Assembly (NCBI GenBank): GCA_030761205.1
Contig: JAULJL010000024.1
Span: 22,934,126 to 22,998,125, forward strand
Direction: 5' to 3'
From: Fremontodendron californicum
Lineage: Eukaryota; Streptophyta; Magnoliopsida; Malvales; Malvaceae
Length of the DNA: 64,000 nucleotides
Shown piece by piece: positions 9,818 to 22,692 of this stretch. The notes under the pieces were generated by a model. The model was given only the letters and a program-made list of their open reading frames with translations, had not been told where the DNA came from and searched no databases. Numbering within the stretch: position 1 is the stretch's first letter; each line of letters begins with the position of its first letter. The position numbers were made by a program, and so were the translations under genes.

Positions 9818-10142
9818 TCCCTACTCAAACACTTACAATCCAGGATGGAGGGATCATCCAAACTTCAATTATGGAGGGAACCAATCACAAACTATTCCTC
9901 CACCATTTGACAACAGGCCACCGGGTTTTCAGCAAAAAGTGCAACAACCATACCAAACCCGACAACAACTGCCACCCACCCAAAATTCAGGTACTTCTCT
10001 TGAAGATCTTGTTAAAGCTCTTTCTACTAATACAATTCAATTTCAACAGGAAACAAAGACAAGTATTCGAAATTTGGAGACTCAAATTGGGCAATTGGCA
10101 ACAACCATGATTCAAATGCAAGCAAGGGATTCTGGGAAATGA
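9818..10142 (+). pseudogene. gag: ATH1 gag, C-terminal fragment
   Basis: Begins in the Asn/Tyr/Pro-rich region (YSNTY, NPGWRDHPNFNYGG) found after the zinc knuckle of ATH3 gag. It continues through QNSGTSLEDLVKAL and FQQETKTSIRNLE to a stop TGA at 10140-10142. ATH3 has TTA (Leu) at this place, so the stop is a single-base nonsense change. The capsid region and zinc knuckle are missing. The junction with CHR1 lies at about 9815-9818. Confidence 0.8.
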
Positions 10143-11291
10143 CCTTCCCAAACCATAGTGAATCCAAGAGAGAATGCCAATGCTATAACTTTAAGAAGTG
10201 GGAAACAGCTGGAGACACCACAAAATGATAGTGCTCAAGGGGAAAACAACACCATGGCATCCTCTTCACATCCCAACGAGCCACTAAAAAAGGTAATTCC
10301 TAAACCATCCTTTCCTTCTTATATAACTCCTCCACCTTTTCTTAGCAGGTTAGCAAAGTCCAAGAAGGAGGAGCAAGAGAAGGAAATTTTGGAAACCTTC
10401 CGGAAAGTAGAGGTGAACATTCCTTTACTAGATGCTATCAAGCAAGTGCCAAGATATGCCAAGTTCCTAAAAGAGTTGTGCACATCTAAACGGAAGTTGA
10501 AATGGAATGAAAAGGTAAGTGTAGGGGAGAATGTGTCAGCTGTTCTTCAAAAGAAACTCCCACCTAAATGCAAGGATCCAGGTATGTTTACCATTCCTTG
10601 TAAGATAGGCAACACCAGGTTTGAGCGTGCTATGCTAGATCTTGGGGCATCTATTAATGTCATGCCATATTCAATTTATGCTTCATTGAATCTAGGACCA
10701 TTAGAGGAAACCGGTGTTATAATACAACTTGCTGACCGTTTTAACACTTACCCAAGAGGAGTTGTAGAAGACGTTTTTGTACAGGTTAATGAATTGGTTT
10801 TTCCCGCTGACTTTTATGTTATTGAGATGGAAGATGAGATGTCTTCTAATCCCACACCTATTCTATTAGGGAGACCATTCTTGAAAACAGCAAGAACTAA
10901 AATAGATGTACATGATGGCACTTTAACTATGGAATTTGATGGTGAAATAATTTGCTTTAACATTTTTGAGGCCATGAGATATCCTAGTGATGTGCATTCT
11001 GTTTTTAATATTGATATAATTGACTCACTAGTGCAGCAAGCTTATGAGCTAGAAGGTGAAGATAGTGTGGAAATAGTCCTTAGCAAACATCTCAGAATGG
11101 GGAATGCTAAAGGGGAACTAGCCTTGAGTGACCATGTGGAAAGGGCACTAGAATCTTTACACTCGCTGCCACCTAAAGATGCAAGGTTTGATGTTTCATT
11201 TATTGATTTGCCTTTATCTAATGAGAAACTTCTACCTTCCATTTTGCAGGCACCAACTTTAGAGTTGAAACCACTACAGAACCACTTGTAA
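10143..11291 (+). pseudogene. pro: ATH1 protease region
   Basis: Same frame as the gag fragment; the longest open stretch is 377 codons from 10158. A proline/lysine-rich linker (TPPPFLSRLAKSKKEEQ) leads to an aspartic protease with catalytic motif DLGASINVMP (D161 of the ORF) and ILLGRPFLKTA about 85 residues on. It would cleave the polyprotein. The reading ends at TAA 11289-11291, where the frame otherwise continues directly into YVFLGEKDTLP; this looks like an AAA-to-TAA change. Confidence 0.82.
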
Positions 11292-12701
11292 TATGTGTTC
11301 TTAGGTGAAAAGGACACACTACCGGTCATCATTCCCAAAGAGCTCACACCTTTGCAAGAAGAGCGACTTATCCGGGTGCTTAGAGAGCATAAAACAGCAA
11401 TTGGTTGGACAATTGCCGATATCAAGGGAGTAAGCCCATCTATGTGCATGCACCGGATTTTGTTAGAGGAGGCGTCCAAACCAACAAGAGAAGCACAAAG
11501 AAGATTGAACCCTCCTATGATGGAGGTTGTGAAAAAGGAGATACTGAAGTTCCTAGATGTTGGAGTGATCTATCCTATCTCGGATAGCAAATGGGTGAGC
11601 TCGGTCCAAGTGGTTCCAAAGAAATCTGGTGTAACGGTGGTGACAAATAATGAGAATGAACTTGTTCCTACTAGGATTCAAACAGGGTGGCGAGTTTGTA
11701 TTGATTATCGAAAACTTAATTCCACAACTCGCAAAGACCACTTTCCTTTACCTTTTATTGATCAAATGCTTGAAAGGTTAGCTGGCCATTCTCATTATTG
11801 TTTTCTTGATGGTTTTTCAGGTTATAATCAGATTGCCATTGCTCCGGAGGACCAAGAGAAAACAACATTCACTTGTCCATTTGGTACTTTTGCATACCGG
11901 CGTATGCCATTTGGTCTTTGTAATGCACCAGCTACATTCCAAAGGTGTATGGTTAGCATATTTTCAGATTATGTAGAGAACATCATAGAAGTGTTTATGG
12001 ATGATTTTAGTGTCTATGGTGATTCTTTTGATAGATGTCTAGAGAACATTACACTTGTACTTGAAAGATGCACGAAAACTAACCTTGTTTTGAATTGGGA
12101 AAATTGTCACTTTATGGTAGAACAAGGAATAGTTTTGGGCCATGTTATTTCTTCTAGAGGGATAGAGGTTGATAAATCTAAAATAGATATTATGTATTCT
12201 TTACTACCTCCCACAAATGTGAGAGAGGTTCATTCTTTTCTTGGACATGCAGGTTTCTATAGGAGATTTATCAAAGACTTCTCAAAGATCACATTACCTC
12301 TTTGTAAGGTACTACAAAAAGATGTGGTTTTCCACTTTGATGACAAATGCAAAGAGGCGTTTGAAACATTGAAGGGACTCTTGACATCAGCTCCTATCAT
12401 GCAACCACCAGATTGGAATGTACCTTTTGAAATCATGTGTGATGCTAGTGACTATGCCATTGGAGCTGTTTTGGGCCAACGGGTTGGCAAAGCCTCACAT
12501 GCCATTTATTATGCCTTTCGAACTCTTAATGATGCTCATTTGAACTATTCCACTACTGAAAAAGAACTTTTGGCTGTTGTATTTGCTTTAGAAAAATTTC
12601 GATCTTATTTAATTGGTACTAAAGTAATTTTATATTCTGACCATGCAGCCCTTAGGTACTTACTCACTTAGAAGGAGGCCAAACCAAGGTTGATTAGATG
12701 G
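11292..12701 (+). pseudogene. pol: ATH1 reverse transcriptase / RNase H
   Basis: Residue numbers count from the Met at 11295. Reverse transcriptase spans about 80-290, with WRVCIDYRKLN (~132), LDGFSGYNQI (~171), RMPFGLCNAPATFQR (~203) and catalytic FMDD at 234-237 followed by FSVYG, the Athila form of YxDD. RNase H begins near CDASDYAIGAVLG (~380), continues with TEKELLAVVFALEKFRSYL and ends at YSDHAALRYLLT. A TAG at 12669-12671 replaces the lysine codon of KKEAKPRLIRW seen in ATH2; the frame then runs on to the N2 target site at 12702. Confidence 0.87.
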
Positions 12702-12706
12702 ATACT

Positions 12707-14747
12707 TGATGCACCCAAAAGAGTGTATCTTATTTAACCTTGCACTAAAAAGATAAATTGTAAGTATAGTAGTTAGCAAGGGTCGAGTCCTCAGGGATTG
12801 GGTTTTAGTTTATAAGTTAATAGTTTAAAACTTAAATTCAAGAACAATAAAAGAAAAGGGGTTTTTGAAGCCAGATTTAAACTAAAGTAAATAATAAGAA
12901 TAAGATGCAAGGCGGTATAACCAGCCAATAAAAATATATATACTAAATTAGGCGGTATAACCAGCCAATAAAAATATATATACTAAATTAGGCGGTATAA
13001 CCAGCCAATAAAAATAAAACAAAGTTAATATACAAATTAGGCGGTATAACCAGCCAATAAAAATAAATATAAAAAATAAGCAAACTAAAAGTAAGAAAAC
13101 AAATAAGTAAGAAGAATCAAATATGAAAAATATGGTTAAGGTTTCATTCTCCACCACTAGACATCATTAAGAATCAATTCCAGATCTATCAATATCAACC
13201 AACTATCAAAGTTAACAACCGTAGATAACAACAAGCTCTGTTACCCCAATCTTTCCTTAGTTTGTCGTTAAATAGAACAAGCTCTCTATTTAATCTCTAA
13301 CCATTAAACAACCTAGAATAAGCTCTCTAAATTCAATTTAATGGCAGCTTTATGATGAGAAAGATAGGTTGATCTAAGCAACAAACACATAAGCTCGGAT
13401 TGTTCAACTTAGGTTATGTTCCACTTTGCAATTATTGAAAACTTGACCATAATCATTAATCACAAATTGCCACTTATGAATAGGAAATCAAGACAATTAC
13501 ACGGATCAAGACTCCTAAACTAGCAATAGATAATTATCAAGATCTATCTAGTTGTACACCTAAATAAATCTAGACAACATCATGAACAATTCTTGTAGAA
13601 GAACATAAGCAACTTTGATAGAAAATTAATGATAGATAGAATCTGAAAATCAATCACAAAACATGTCTAGGGCTTTGAAATCACCCTTAACCAAATAGAA
13701 GTTTAGCCTAGCATAGGCATTATAAACATAAACATAAAATTAAAGAAAATCTAAGAAGAAAATAAAAGAAAGAAAGAAGAAGAAGAAGAATATTAATTAT
13801 CCAACCTCTTGCTCTTTCTAAAGAAAAAGAAAACTAGAGAAAAGAAAGAAAACTAGAGAAAAGAAAGAAGAAGAAAACTTAGAGAATTTTATTAAAATGG
13901 CTAATATCCTACCTATGTACAATATGATCCCTTACAATCATCCAAGGCCCTCTATTTATACACATTTTGGAGGGCTAAATGACAAGAGACAAGCTTTACA
14001 AATTTCAAAGGTAGGTATATGACGATTTTGATCAGCCAACTTGATGGTCGATTTCGTCAATATTGCAGGCCTGATCTGATCACATGGTCTTCTAGAAAAA
14101 GGTTCCCCTAGCAGTTACGGAACCATAGCCGTTGGAATCAGCTCATTTGCTGATGTGGTTAAGCAGATATGAGCAAAATACGAAAACATGTCAGCACAGA
14201 CGTCATTACACATCAGCCACCTTGATGGTCGATTTCTTCAATATTGGAGGCCTGATCTGATCACATGGTCTTCTAGAAAAAGGTTCCCCTATCAGTTACG
14301 GAACCATAGCCGTTGGAATCAGCTCATTTGCTGATGTGGATAAGCAGATATGGGCAAAATACGAAAACATGTCAGCACAGACGTCATTGCACATCAGCCA
14401 ACTTGATGGTCGATTTCGCTAAAGAAAACGACTCCGTTTTAAGAAGTGTAAAACATGAAAAAGATAGATATGCCTCTTAGCTTTGCATGGCTACAAATTT
14501 CAGCCTTATTGCTTCAGTGAAACTCGAGATATAGCTGATATGGCAAAAGGTGTCGGAACTGAAACTGAACTGGATTTGCCCTTAATTCTAGTAATCTGAA
14601 ATCACTCAAAGAAACTTGTGAAAAACACCAAAATACATAAAAATATAAAAGATCATAAACACAATTAGACTAAACAATAATAACTCGTATTTGACACAAA
14701 ACAATAATAAAACATAACTAAAAACTATATAATTATACGAGTTATCA
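12707..14747 (-). repeat. N2 3' LTR
   Basis: Plus-strand reading starts TGATGCACCC and ends CGAGTTATCA. The polypurine tract complement CACCCCCACACTT follows at 14748-14760. It has four minisatellite units (about 12910-13062) and two U3 repeat units. Confidence 0.93.
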
Positions 14748-16617
14748 CACCCCCACACTTAGATTGTTGCTAGTCCCTAGCAACGACTCAATAAAAATAA
14801 AATAAGAAAATCTAATCTAATCCACTTTCGTAGGAAATCACGGTGGCACTTAGCATGTGACACAAGCCTTTAAACCCCTAGGTGTCCCTAGTGGACGAGT
14901 TTAGTCTCGTGAGGGTTTACTAGAACGATACCCACAAACATTGAAAAATTAAAATATAAATAAACTACATATACTAAAAATATTTACTCCTATTCCTTTC
15001 AATATAAATTAGAGACAATCTTTGAACAAGTCTTATAAACTAATCAATAGCTTAAACAATTTCACAAAAAATCATGCTTGAATGTAAATTGTTTGAGTTA
15101 AGCCAATATTAACATAACATATTTCAATCAAAATAGTGCACATTCAAACTTAATCTCAACTTCTCATATGGGATACTCTCATGATTTTCACTCTTTAAAG
15201 TAGTGGTAAAGTGTTTACACTCAATCAATCTCATGAAAACAGTTCTACCATATTCTTGCTTGTCCACCTATTCTCCACTATTTAGATCATACAACTTCAT
15301 GAATCAAGAGGTCTTTAATCAAGGTTGTAATGGGGCCAAGGGGTTTGTAATGTGGTTGAAGAACAAAAGGATAAAGATATCACAAAGGTTCCAAAGAGTT
15401 CATAAAGTTTAGAGACATAAAAAGATCATACAAAGAAACTTCTCAAAACTCTTTACAAGTACATAGTCACCTAGGCCGGATATTTATGTTGGGCCTTTTC
15501 TTCATTCTGAACAACTTTGTAACATCTTTTTCTTTTTCCCAAAATTCAAGAGATGATTCATATTTTTTTTTTGAATGTATTTGCCAGTATTCCATTTTTT
15601 TTTTTTTTTCTTTCCCCCCCACACTTATTTCTTGTTTCTAACCCAAATTTTTAACTAAAAATATCCCTTGTCTTTGCAACTTGTCTCAAAACATGCTAAT
15701 TCATCTTTGGAACAAAGGTAAAGATATAAGTATATTTAGGTTAGGGACAAGTTATGGTTACCAAAGAGATAGCTTATTCAATGTAGGCTCAAATTGGTTC
15801 ACTAGAGGGATGTTCTCTTGGAACATCAATAAGGGATGGCTGTTTGGCCCTAGTTAAAAAGTCCTAATGCCTCTATCATATTCATGTTGTTACATGCATC
15901 AATATAGTCTCAAATGGTTTAAAGCAAGTTCTAGAGAATCATGTAATCATAAGAGCACTCAAGAAAGAAATTAGATTGATTTGTATAATGCATCAATCAT
16001 TATAGGCTCAAAAACTCACAAGGATGATTATACAAGTCAGATTAAGTCTAAACATGCTTCTTTCTCAATCAACATATCATATTAACATTGGCTCATAAAA
16101 AGATTGATATCAAGTTCAATTCTCATGAAAATCTTCTCACTAATAAATCTGTTTTAGACTTATGCAATTCATATCTCATCATTGTATTAAAAAGGAACTA
16201 AAACACACTAAAAATAATAATAATAAAGACTCATAAAAAAAATAGTAGACAAAAATAAAAGAAATCCTAAATCATTCCCCCCACACTTAATTCTTACATT
16301 GTCCTCAATGTAAGTCTATTAACCCAAATGAAAGAATCATGTGTAAGAGAAAAGAACTAATAACATAAGAATAGGAACAACTAAGACTCAAAACAAAACA
16401 AACTCATGCAACCTAAATAATCCTAAAATACTAAACAAAAATTAACAAGTAAACATAAAAAATAAAAATAAAAACAATAAAAATAAAAATAATAAAAGAA
16501 AAGAAAAGAAAAAGGAAAAGGAAAAGAAAGAGAAAGCAAATCTGAATATGGAAGGTTGGCAATTTCTTCTTTAATTGGGTTGCCTTCCCAATTAACACTT
16601 GAGTTAATGTTTTGAAC
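14748..16617 (-). other. N2 non-coding internal region
   Basis: Homologous to N1 2140-4026 in opposite orientation. It holds three copies of the polypurine-like motif (complement CCCCCACACTT): at the LTR boundary, near 15616-15627, and near 16277-16289. No credible ORF; the short ORF at 15203-15412 recurs in other N copies but has no recognisable features. Confidence 0.8.
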
Positions 16618-17556
16618 CTAACCAACACCCCTTCTTGGCTTTTTAGGCTTGTCAGGCTCATACATGAAATTTTCCAAATTAATGCGTTTGAGAGGAAGCT
16701 TTCTTTGCACAACAGTGGATGCATTCTCCATTACAAGTATTATTCCATCATCCTTGGTGGTGCATATCTCATCGAGGAATGGTGCATCTTTTGGAACTTG
16801 TTGAATGACATCCACAAACAAACTGTTTAAGGTTTCCAGCGTGTCTTGTTCATGTTCATCCTCCTTGAACTTTGCGAATCTACTAGGAAAAGGTGGAGAA
16901 GAAACATTAGTAAAAATTGGAATCTCAAACGTTACCTCAGGTGCCGAAATACTCTTATTTGGATCATTGGCTTCATTATCCTCAAGAATAGAATTCATCT
17001 CTAATTTTGTCTCATCCTCATCTTGTTCCTCATTCCTCAAGGTCACAATAGTAGTATTCTCCTTTGGGTTAATCATTGTTTGGGCAGGGAGTTCTTCAGA
17101 TCTTTGTGCTACCCATCCCACCATACTACTAGTCAATTGGATCATTTGCTTTTCCAAACTCTGGATGCTTGCCCTTGTTTCCTGTTGAAATTGCAATGTA
17201 TCAGTAACAAGAGAATAGACAAGATCTTCTAAAGAAGTACCTGAGTTTTGAGTCATATGTGGTGGTTGAAAAAGATCTGGTTCTTGGGACCATGATTGAT
17301 TGAAGCTAGATGGATGAGTGTAATTGGCATAAGGATCTACTTCTTGGTAATTTTTCGAGTAGCCATAATTAGTATGATCCCACCATCCCTCATGGTAAGT
17401 GTTTGAGTAATGATCATACTCTTGGTCTTGGAACACTTGATGGCCTTGACATCCTCCCATGGCCAATTGTTGAACTGGGAAGGTGAGATTGGCTTGTTGA
17501 TTCTCCATTTTCATGTATGCCACCAACTCTTCAAGTGTTAGATTGCACAATTCCAT
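16618..17556 (-). CDS. N2 312-aa gag-tail protein
   Basis: Intact 312-codon ORF of the same length as in N1, with scattered replacements (for example MELCNLT for MELSNLT at the N-terminus and NLENFMYEP for NLGNFMYEP near the end). It keeps the SLEDLV, FQQETRASIQ, PPFPSRFAKFKED and VVQRKLPLKR blocks of the ATH gag-protease linker. No zinc knuckle, capsid or protease motif. It follows an A-rich leader and a tRNA-Asp primer site on the minus strand. Function unknown. Confidence 0.8.
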   Translation of the reverse strand: MELCNLTLEELVAYMKMENQQANLTFPVQQLAMGGCQGHQVFQDQEYDHYSNTYHEGWWDHTNYGYSKNYQEVDPYANYTHPSSFNQSWSQEPDLFQPPHMTQNSGTSLEDLVYSLVTDTLQFQQETRASIQSLEKQMIQLTSSMVGWVAQRSEELPAQTMINPKENTTIVTLRNEEQDEDETKLEMNSILEDNEANDPNKSISAPEVTFEIPIFTNVSSPPFPSRFAKFKEDEHEQDTLETLNSLFVDVIQQVPKDAPFLDEICTTKDDGIILVMENASTVVQRKLPLKRINLENFMYEPDKPKKPRRGVG

Positions 17557-17701
17557 CGTTTTCTTTTTTGTTTTTTTTTTATTTTTTTTTTATTTTTTTT
17601 TTTCAAAATTTGATAAGAAAAATCCGTATGTACAAGAAAACAAAACTCATTAGAACTGAAAATAAGAATAAACCAAGTAACAAATAAACTAAAGAAAACA
17701 A

Positions 17702-17719
17702 TCCCCGGCAACGGCGCCA
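17702..17719 (-). other. N2 primer-binding site, tRNA-Asp type
   Basis: Plus-strand TCCCCGGCAACGGCGCCA, six bases inside the 5' LTR on the minus strand. Confidence 0.92.
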
Positions 17720-17725
17720 AAATTT

Positions 17726-19766
17726 TGATGCACCCAAAAGAGTGTATCTTATTTAACCTTGCACTAAAAAGATAAATTGTAAGTATAGTAGTTAGCAAGG
17801 GTCGAGTCCTCAGGGATTGGGTTTTAGTTTATAAGTTAATAGTTTAAAACTTAAATTCAAGAACAATAAAAGAAAAGGGGTTTTTGAAGCCAGATTTAAA
17901 CTAAAGTAAATAATAAGAATAAGATGCAAGGCGGTATAACCAGCCAATAAAAATATATATACTAAATTAGGCGGTATAACCAGCCAATAAAAATATATAT
18001 ACTAAATTAGGCGGTATAACCAGCCAATAAAAATAAAACAAAGTTAATATACAAATTAGGCGGTATAACCAGCCAATAAAAATAAATATAAAAAATAAGC
18101 AAACTAAAAGTAAGAAAACAAATAAGTAAGAAGAATCAAATATGAAAAATATGGTTAAGGTTTCATTCTCCACCACTAGACATCATTAAGAATCAATTTC
18201 AGATCTATCAATATCAACCAACTATCAAAGTTAACAACCGTAGATAACAACAAGCTCTGTTACCCCAATCTTTCCTTAGTTTGTCGTTAAATAGAACAAG
18301 CTCTCTATTTAATCTCTAACCATTAAACAACCTAGAATAAGCTCTCTAAATTCAATTTAATGGCAGCTTTATGATGAGAAAGATAGGTTGATCTAAGCAA
18401 CAAACACATAAGCTCGGATTGTTCAACTTAGGTTATGTTCCACTTTGCAATTATTGAAAACTTGACCATAATCATTAATCACAAATTGCCACTTATGAAT
18501 AGGAAATCAAGACAATTACACGGATCAAGACTCCTAAACTAGCAATAGATAATTATCAAGATCTATCTAGTTGTACACCTAAATAAAACTAGACAACATC
18601 ATGAACAATTCTTGTAGAAGAACATAAGCAACTTTGATAGAAAATTAATGATAGATAGAATCTGAAAATCAATCACAAAACATGTCTAGGGCTTTGAAAT
18701 CACCCTTAACCAAATAGAAGTTTAGCCTAGCATAGGCATTATAAACATAAACATAAAATTAAAGAAAATCTAAGAAGAAAATAAAAGAAAGAAAGAAGAA
18801 GAAGAAGAATATTAATTATCCAACCTCTTGCTCTTTCTAAAGAAAAAGAAAACTAGAGAAAAGAAAGAAAACTAGAGAAAAGAAAGAAGAAGAAAACTTA
18901 GAGAATTTTATTAAAATGGCTAATATCCTACCTATGTACAATATGATCCCTTACAATCATCCAAGGCCCTCTATTTATACACATTTTGGAGGGCTAAATG
19001 ACAAGAGACAAGCTTTACAAATTTCAAAGGTAGGTATATGACGATTTTGATCAGCCAACTTGATGGTCGATTTCGTCAATATTGGAGGCCTGATCTGATC
19101 ACATGGTCTTCTAGAAAAAGGTTCCCCTAGCAGTTACGGAACCATAGCCGTTGGAATCAGCTCATTTGCTGATGTGGTTAAGCAGATATGAGCAAAATAC
19201 GAAAACATGTCAGCACAGACGTCATTACACATCAGCCACCTTGATGGTCGATTTCTTCAATATTGGAGGCCTGATCTGATCACATGGTCTTCTAGACAAA
19301 GGTTCCCCTATCAGTTACGGAACCATAGCCGTTGGAATCAGCTCATTTGCTGATGTGGATAAGCAGATATGGGCAAAATACGAAAACATGTCAGCACAGA
19401 CGTCATTGCACATCAGCCAACTTGATGGTCAATTTCGCTAGGGAAAACGACTCCTTTTTAAGAAGTGTAAAACATGAAAAAGATAGATATGCCTCTTAGC
19501 TTTGCATGGCTACAAATTTCAGCCTTATTGCTTCAGTGAAACTCGAGATATAGCTGATATGGCAAAAGGTGTCGGAACTGAAACTGAACTGGATTTGCCC
19601 TTAATTCTAGTAATCTGAAATCACTCAAAGAAACTTGTGAAAAACACCAAAATACATAAAAATATAAAAGATCATAAACACAATTAGACTAAACAATAAT
19701 AACTCGTATTTGACACAAAACAATAATAAAACATAACTAAAAACTATATAATTATACGAGTTATCA
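17726..19766 (-). repeat. N2 5' LTR
   Basis: 2041 bp, TG...CA on the minus strand (TGATAACTCG to GGGTGCATCA). It contains four hairpin minisatellite units (about 17928-18081) and two 181-bp U3 units. Confidence 0.93.
18972..18979 (-). promoter_or_regulatory. N2 5' LTR TATA box
   Basis: Plus-strand TATTTATA (minus-strand TATAAATA) followed on the minus strand by GAGGGCC, as in N1. This is the promoter that would drive the N2 genomic RNA. Confidence 0.68.
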
Positions 19767-19771
19767 ATACT

Positions 19772-21188
19772 TCTCTTACAAGAGTTTGATTTGGAGATAA
19801 AAGATAAGAGAGGTAGTGACAACCTGGTTGCGGACCATCTTAGCCGTTTAGTTCATGAAGAGGATGCACTACCCTTGAATGAGAACTTTCCGGATGAGCA
19901 ACTTCTTTTTATAAGTACAACAACTCCTTGGTATGCTGATATTGTTAATTACTTAGTTACCAAGAAGTTGCCACAAGAGTTGACACAAGCTCAAAGAAAT
20001 AAGATCAAGAGTGATGCCAAATACTACATATGGGATGATCCTTACCTTTGGAAGCATTGCTCCGATCAGATTATAAGAAGGTGTGTACTCGAATCTGAAT
20101 TTCAATCTATTCTCACCTTTTGTCACTCTTATGCATGTGGAGGACACTTTGGATCCAAAAGAACAGCCATGAAAGTTCTTGATTCTGGATTTTATTGGCC
20201 TACTATATTCAAAGATGCATACCTCTTTTGCAAGTCATGTGATCGTTGCCAAAGAACAGGTAACTTAGGTGCTAGAAATCAAATGCCTCAAACTCCAATA
20301 CTTATTGTTGAAATTTTTGATGTATGGGGCATGGATTTCATGGGACCTTTTCCTTCTTCTTTTGGTAATCTTTATATTTTACTTGCCGCTGATTATGTTT
20401 CAAAGTGGGTGGAAGAAAAATCCACTAGGACTAACATCTTTGCTAGGTTTGGAACGCCAAAGGCCATAATCAGCGATAGAGGTACTCACTTTTGCAATAG
20501 GACTATGGAAGCACTTTTGAGGAAGTATAACATCACACACAAGGTCTCCACCTCATATCATCCTCAAACTAGTGGGCAAGCTGAAGTGTCAAACCGAGAA
20601 GTTAAGTCCATCCTCGAAAAAACAGTTAATCCAAATAAGAAAGATTGGAGTTCACGACTTGATGATGCACTTTGGGCTTATAGGACAGCATATAAGACAC
20701 CCATTGGTATGTCTCCTTATCGACTTGTTTATGGTAAGCCTTGTCATCTTCCGGTTGAGTTGGAACATAAATCATATTGGGCTATCAAACAATGCAACAT
20801 GGAGATGGATGAGACAGGTAAGCAAAGAAAAGTTGACCTACAAGAATTAGAGGAGATAAGGAATGATGCCTATGAGAATTCTAGGATTTACAAGGAAAAG
20901 ACTAAGGCATTCCATGACAAGATGATATCAAGAAAGGACTTTGTTGTTGGACAAAAAGTTCTTCTCTTCCATTCACGCCTTAAGTTATTTCCAGGTAAGT
21001 TACGTTCTCGTTGGGTTGGACCTTTTGTTATTACTAATGTATTTACTCATGGTGCAGTTGAAATCCAAAGCCCAAAAACTGATAAGGCATTCAAAGTGAA
21101 TGGTCATAGATTGAAGCCTTACTATGAGAACTTTCCAATACAAGATGTGGAGGAGTTACCACTTTTTGAGCCGAATTATGTTGAATAA
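19772..21188 (+). pseudogene. int: ATH1 integrase
   Basis: Open from the N2 site to a stop at 21188; the Met at 19791 is not a true start. Counting from it: HHCC zinc domain H112, H119, C150, C153; catalytic D182 (WGMDFMG), D229 (ISDRGTHF) and E265 (GQAEVSNRE), a D,D35E triad; C-terminal region with GKLRSRWVGPF. It would join element DNA to the target. Compared with ATH2, 13 residues (DSKVVSDFVKT and neighbours) are missing after STRTN near residue 215, between the first two catalytic Asp residues; this in-frame 39-nt deletion probably inactivates it. Confidence 0.87.
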
Positions 21189-22692
21189 TAATGGCATGGG
21201 TCTAAGTCAGGCTGAGGACAATAAACCAAGCGCTTCTTGGGAGGCAACCCAAAAGGATGGAGAGCATTTATTATATCAGATCTGCATATTCCTTAATCTC
21301 CATCATTCTATCTTTTATTGTTTTTCTTTTGTTTTGTTTAGTAGTTCTTTTCTCTTACATATAATTCTTGCATTGGGGATAATAGCATTACATTGAGGAC
21401 AATATAAAAATTAAGTGTGGGGGGAAGAATTTAGGATTTTCTTTAGTGTGTTTTATTTTTTATTCCTTTTATGTTGTTTTTAGTGTGTTTTAGTTACTTT
21501 CAATACTATGATGAGATATGAATTGCTTAAGTCTAAAACAGATTTATTAGTGAGAAGATTTTCATGAGAATTGAGCTTGATATCAACTTCTTTATGAGTC
21601 AATGTTAATATGATATGTTGATTGAGAAAAAAGCATGTTTAGACTTAAAATCTGACTTGTATAATCATCCTTGTGAGTTTTCAAGCCTATATGATTGATG
21701 CATTATACATATCAATCTAATTTCTTTCTTGAGTGCTCTTATGATTACAAGATTCTCTAGAACTTGCTTTAAACCTTGTTGAGACTATATTGATGCATGT
21801 GACAATATGAATATGATAGAGGCATTAGGATTTTTAACCAAGCCCAAACAGCCATCCCTTATTGATGTTCCAAGAGAACATCCCCCTTAGTGAACCAATT
21901 TGAGCCTACAATGAATAAGCTATTTCTTTGGTAACCATAACTTGTCCCTAACCTAAATATACTTATTTATATCCTTACCCTTGTTCTAAAGATGAATTAG
22001 CATGTTTTGAGACATATTGCAAAGATCTATTCAAATTTTGGGTTAGAAACAAAAAATAAGTGTGGGGGAGGAGAAAGGCAAAAGTCAAGAGAAAAATAGA
22101 GGGAATATTGCCAAATACATTCCCATGTGAAAAAAAAAATTGAATAATCTCTTGAACTTCTAGTTAAAGAAAAGAAAAAGATGTTCGAAAGTTGTTTAGA
22201 ATGAAGAAAAGGCCCAACATGAATATTCGGCCTACATGATTATGTACTTGTAAAGAGTTTTGAGAAGTTTCTTTGTATGAATCTTATTATGTCTCTAAAC
22301 TCTATAAAATCTTTGGAACTTTTGTAATATCCTTTATCTTTTATTCTTTAGCCATATTATTACCCCTTGGCCCCATTATAACCTTGCATAAAGACCTCTT
22401 GATTCATGAAGTTGCATGATCTAAGTAGTGGAGAATAGGTGGACAAGCAAGCATATGGTAGAAACTGTTTTCATGAGATTGATTGAGTGTAAACACTTCA
22501 CCACTACTTTAAAGAGTGAAAATCATGAGGGTATCCCATTTGAGAAGTTGAGATTAAGTTTGAACATGCACTATTTTGATTGAGATATTTTATGTTAATT
22601 TTAGCTTAACTTAAACCATTTACTATCAAGCATGCTTTTTTGTGAAACTCTTTAAGCTATTGATTAGTTTATAAGACTTGTTCAATGATTAT
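21189..22692 (+). other. ATH1 3' non-coding region
   Basis: Follows the integrase stop. Contains CAAGCGCTTCTTGGGAGGCA and two internal AAGTGTGGGGG motifs (about 21413 and 22058). The N family's non-coding region is clearly related to this stretch. No credible gene. Confidence 0.75.

Larger units (their letters stand above)
12707..19766 (-). mobile_element. N2: complete non-autonomous element, TSD ATACT
   Basis: Both LTRs are 2041 bp. The insertion is flanked by ATACT at 12702-12706 and 19767-19771, and joining the flanks restores the ATH1 frame (RWILLLQEF). The two LTRs differ by a handful of scattered substitutions on reading (of order 0.5%, not aligned by program), so the insertion is recent. 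Internal content: primer site, 312-codon ORF, and about 1.9 kb of non-coding sequence. Confidence 0.95.

Noticed and set aside
15203..15412. 69-codon ORF recurring at 42393 and 63077
   Set aside because: It recurs only because the N internal region is repeated; no domain, no codon signal, and not open in N1.
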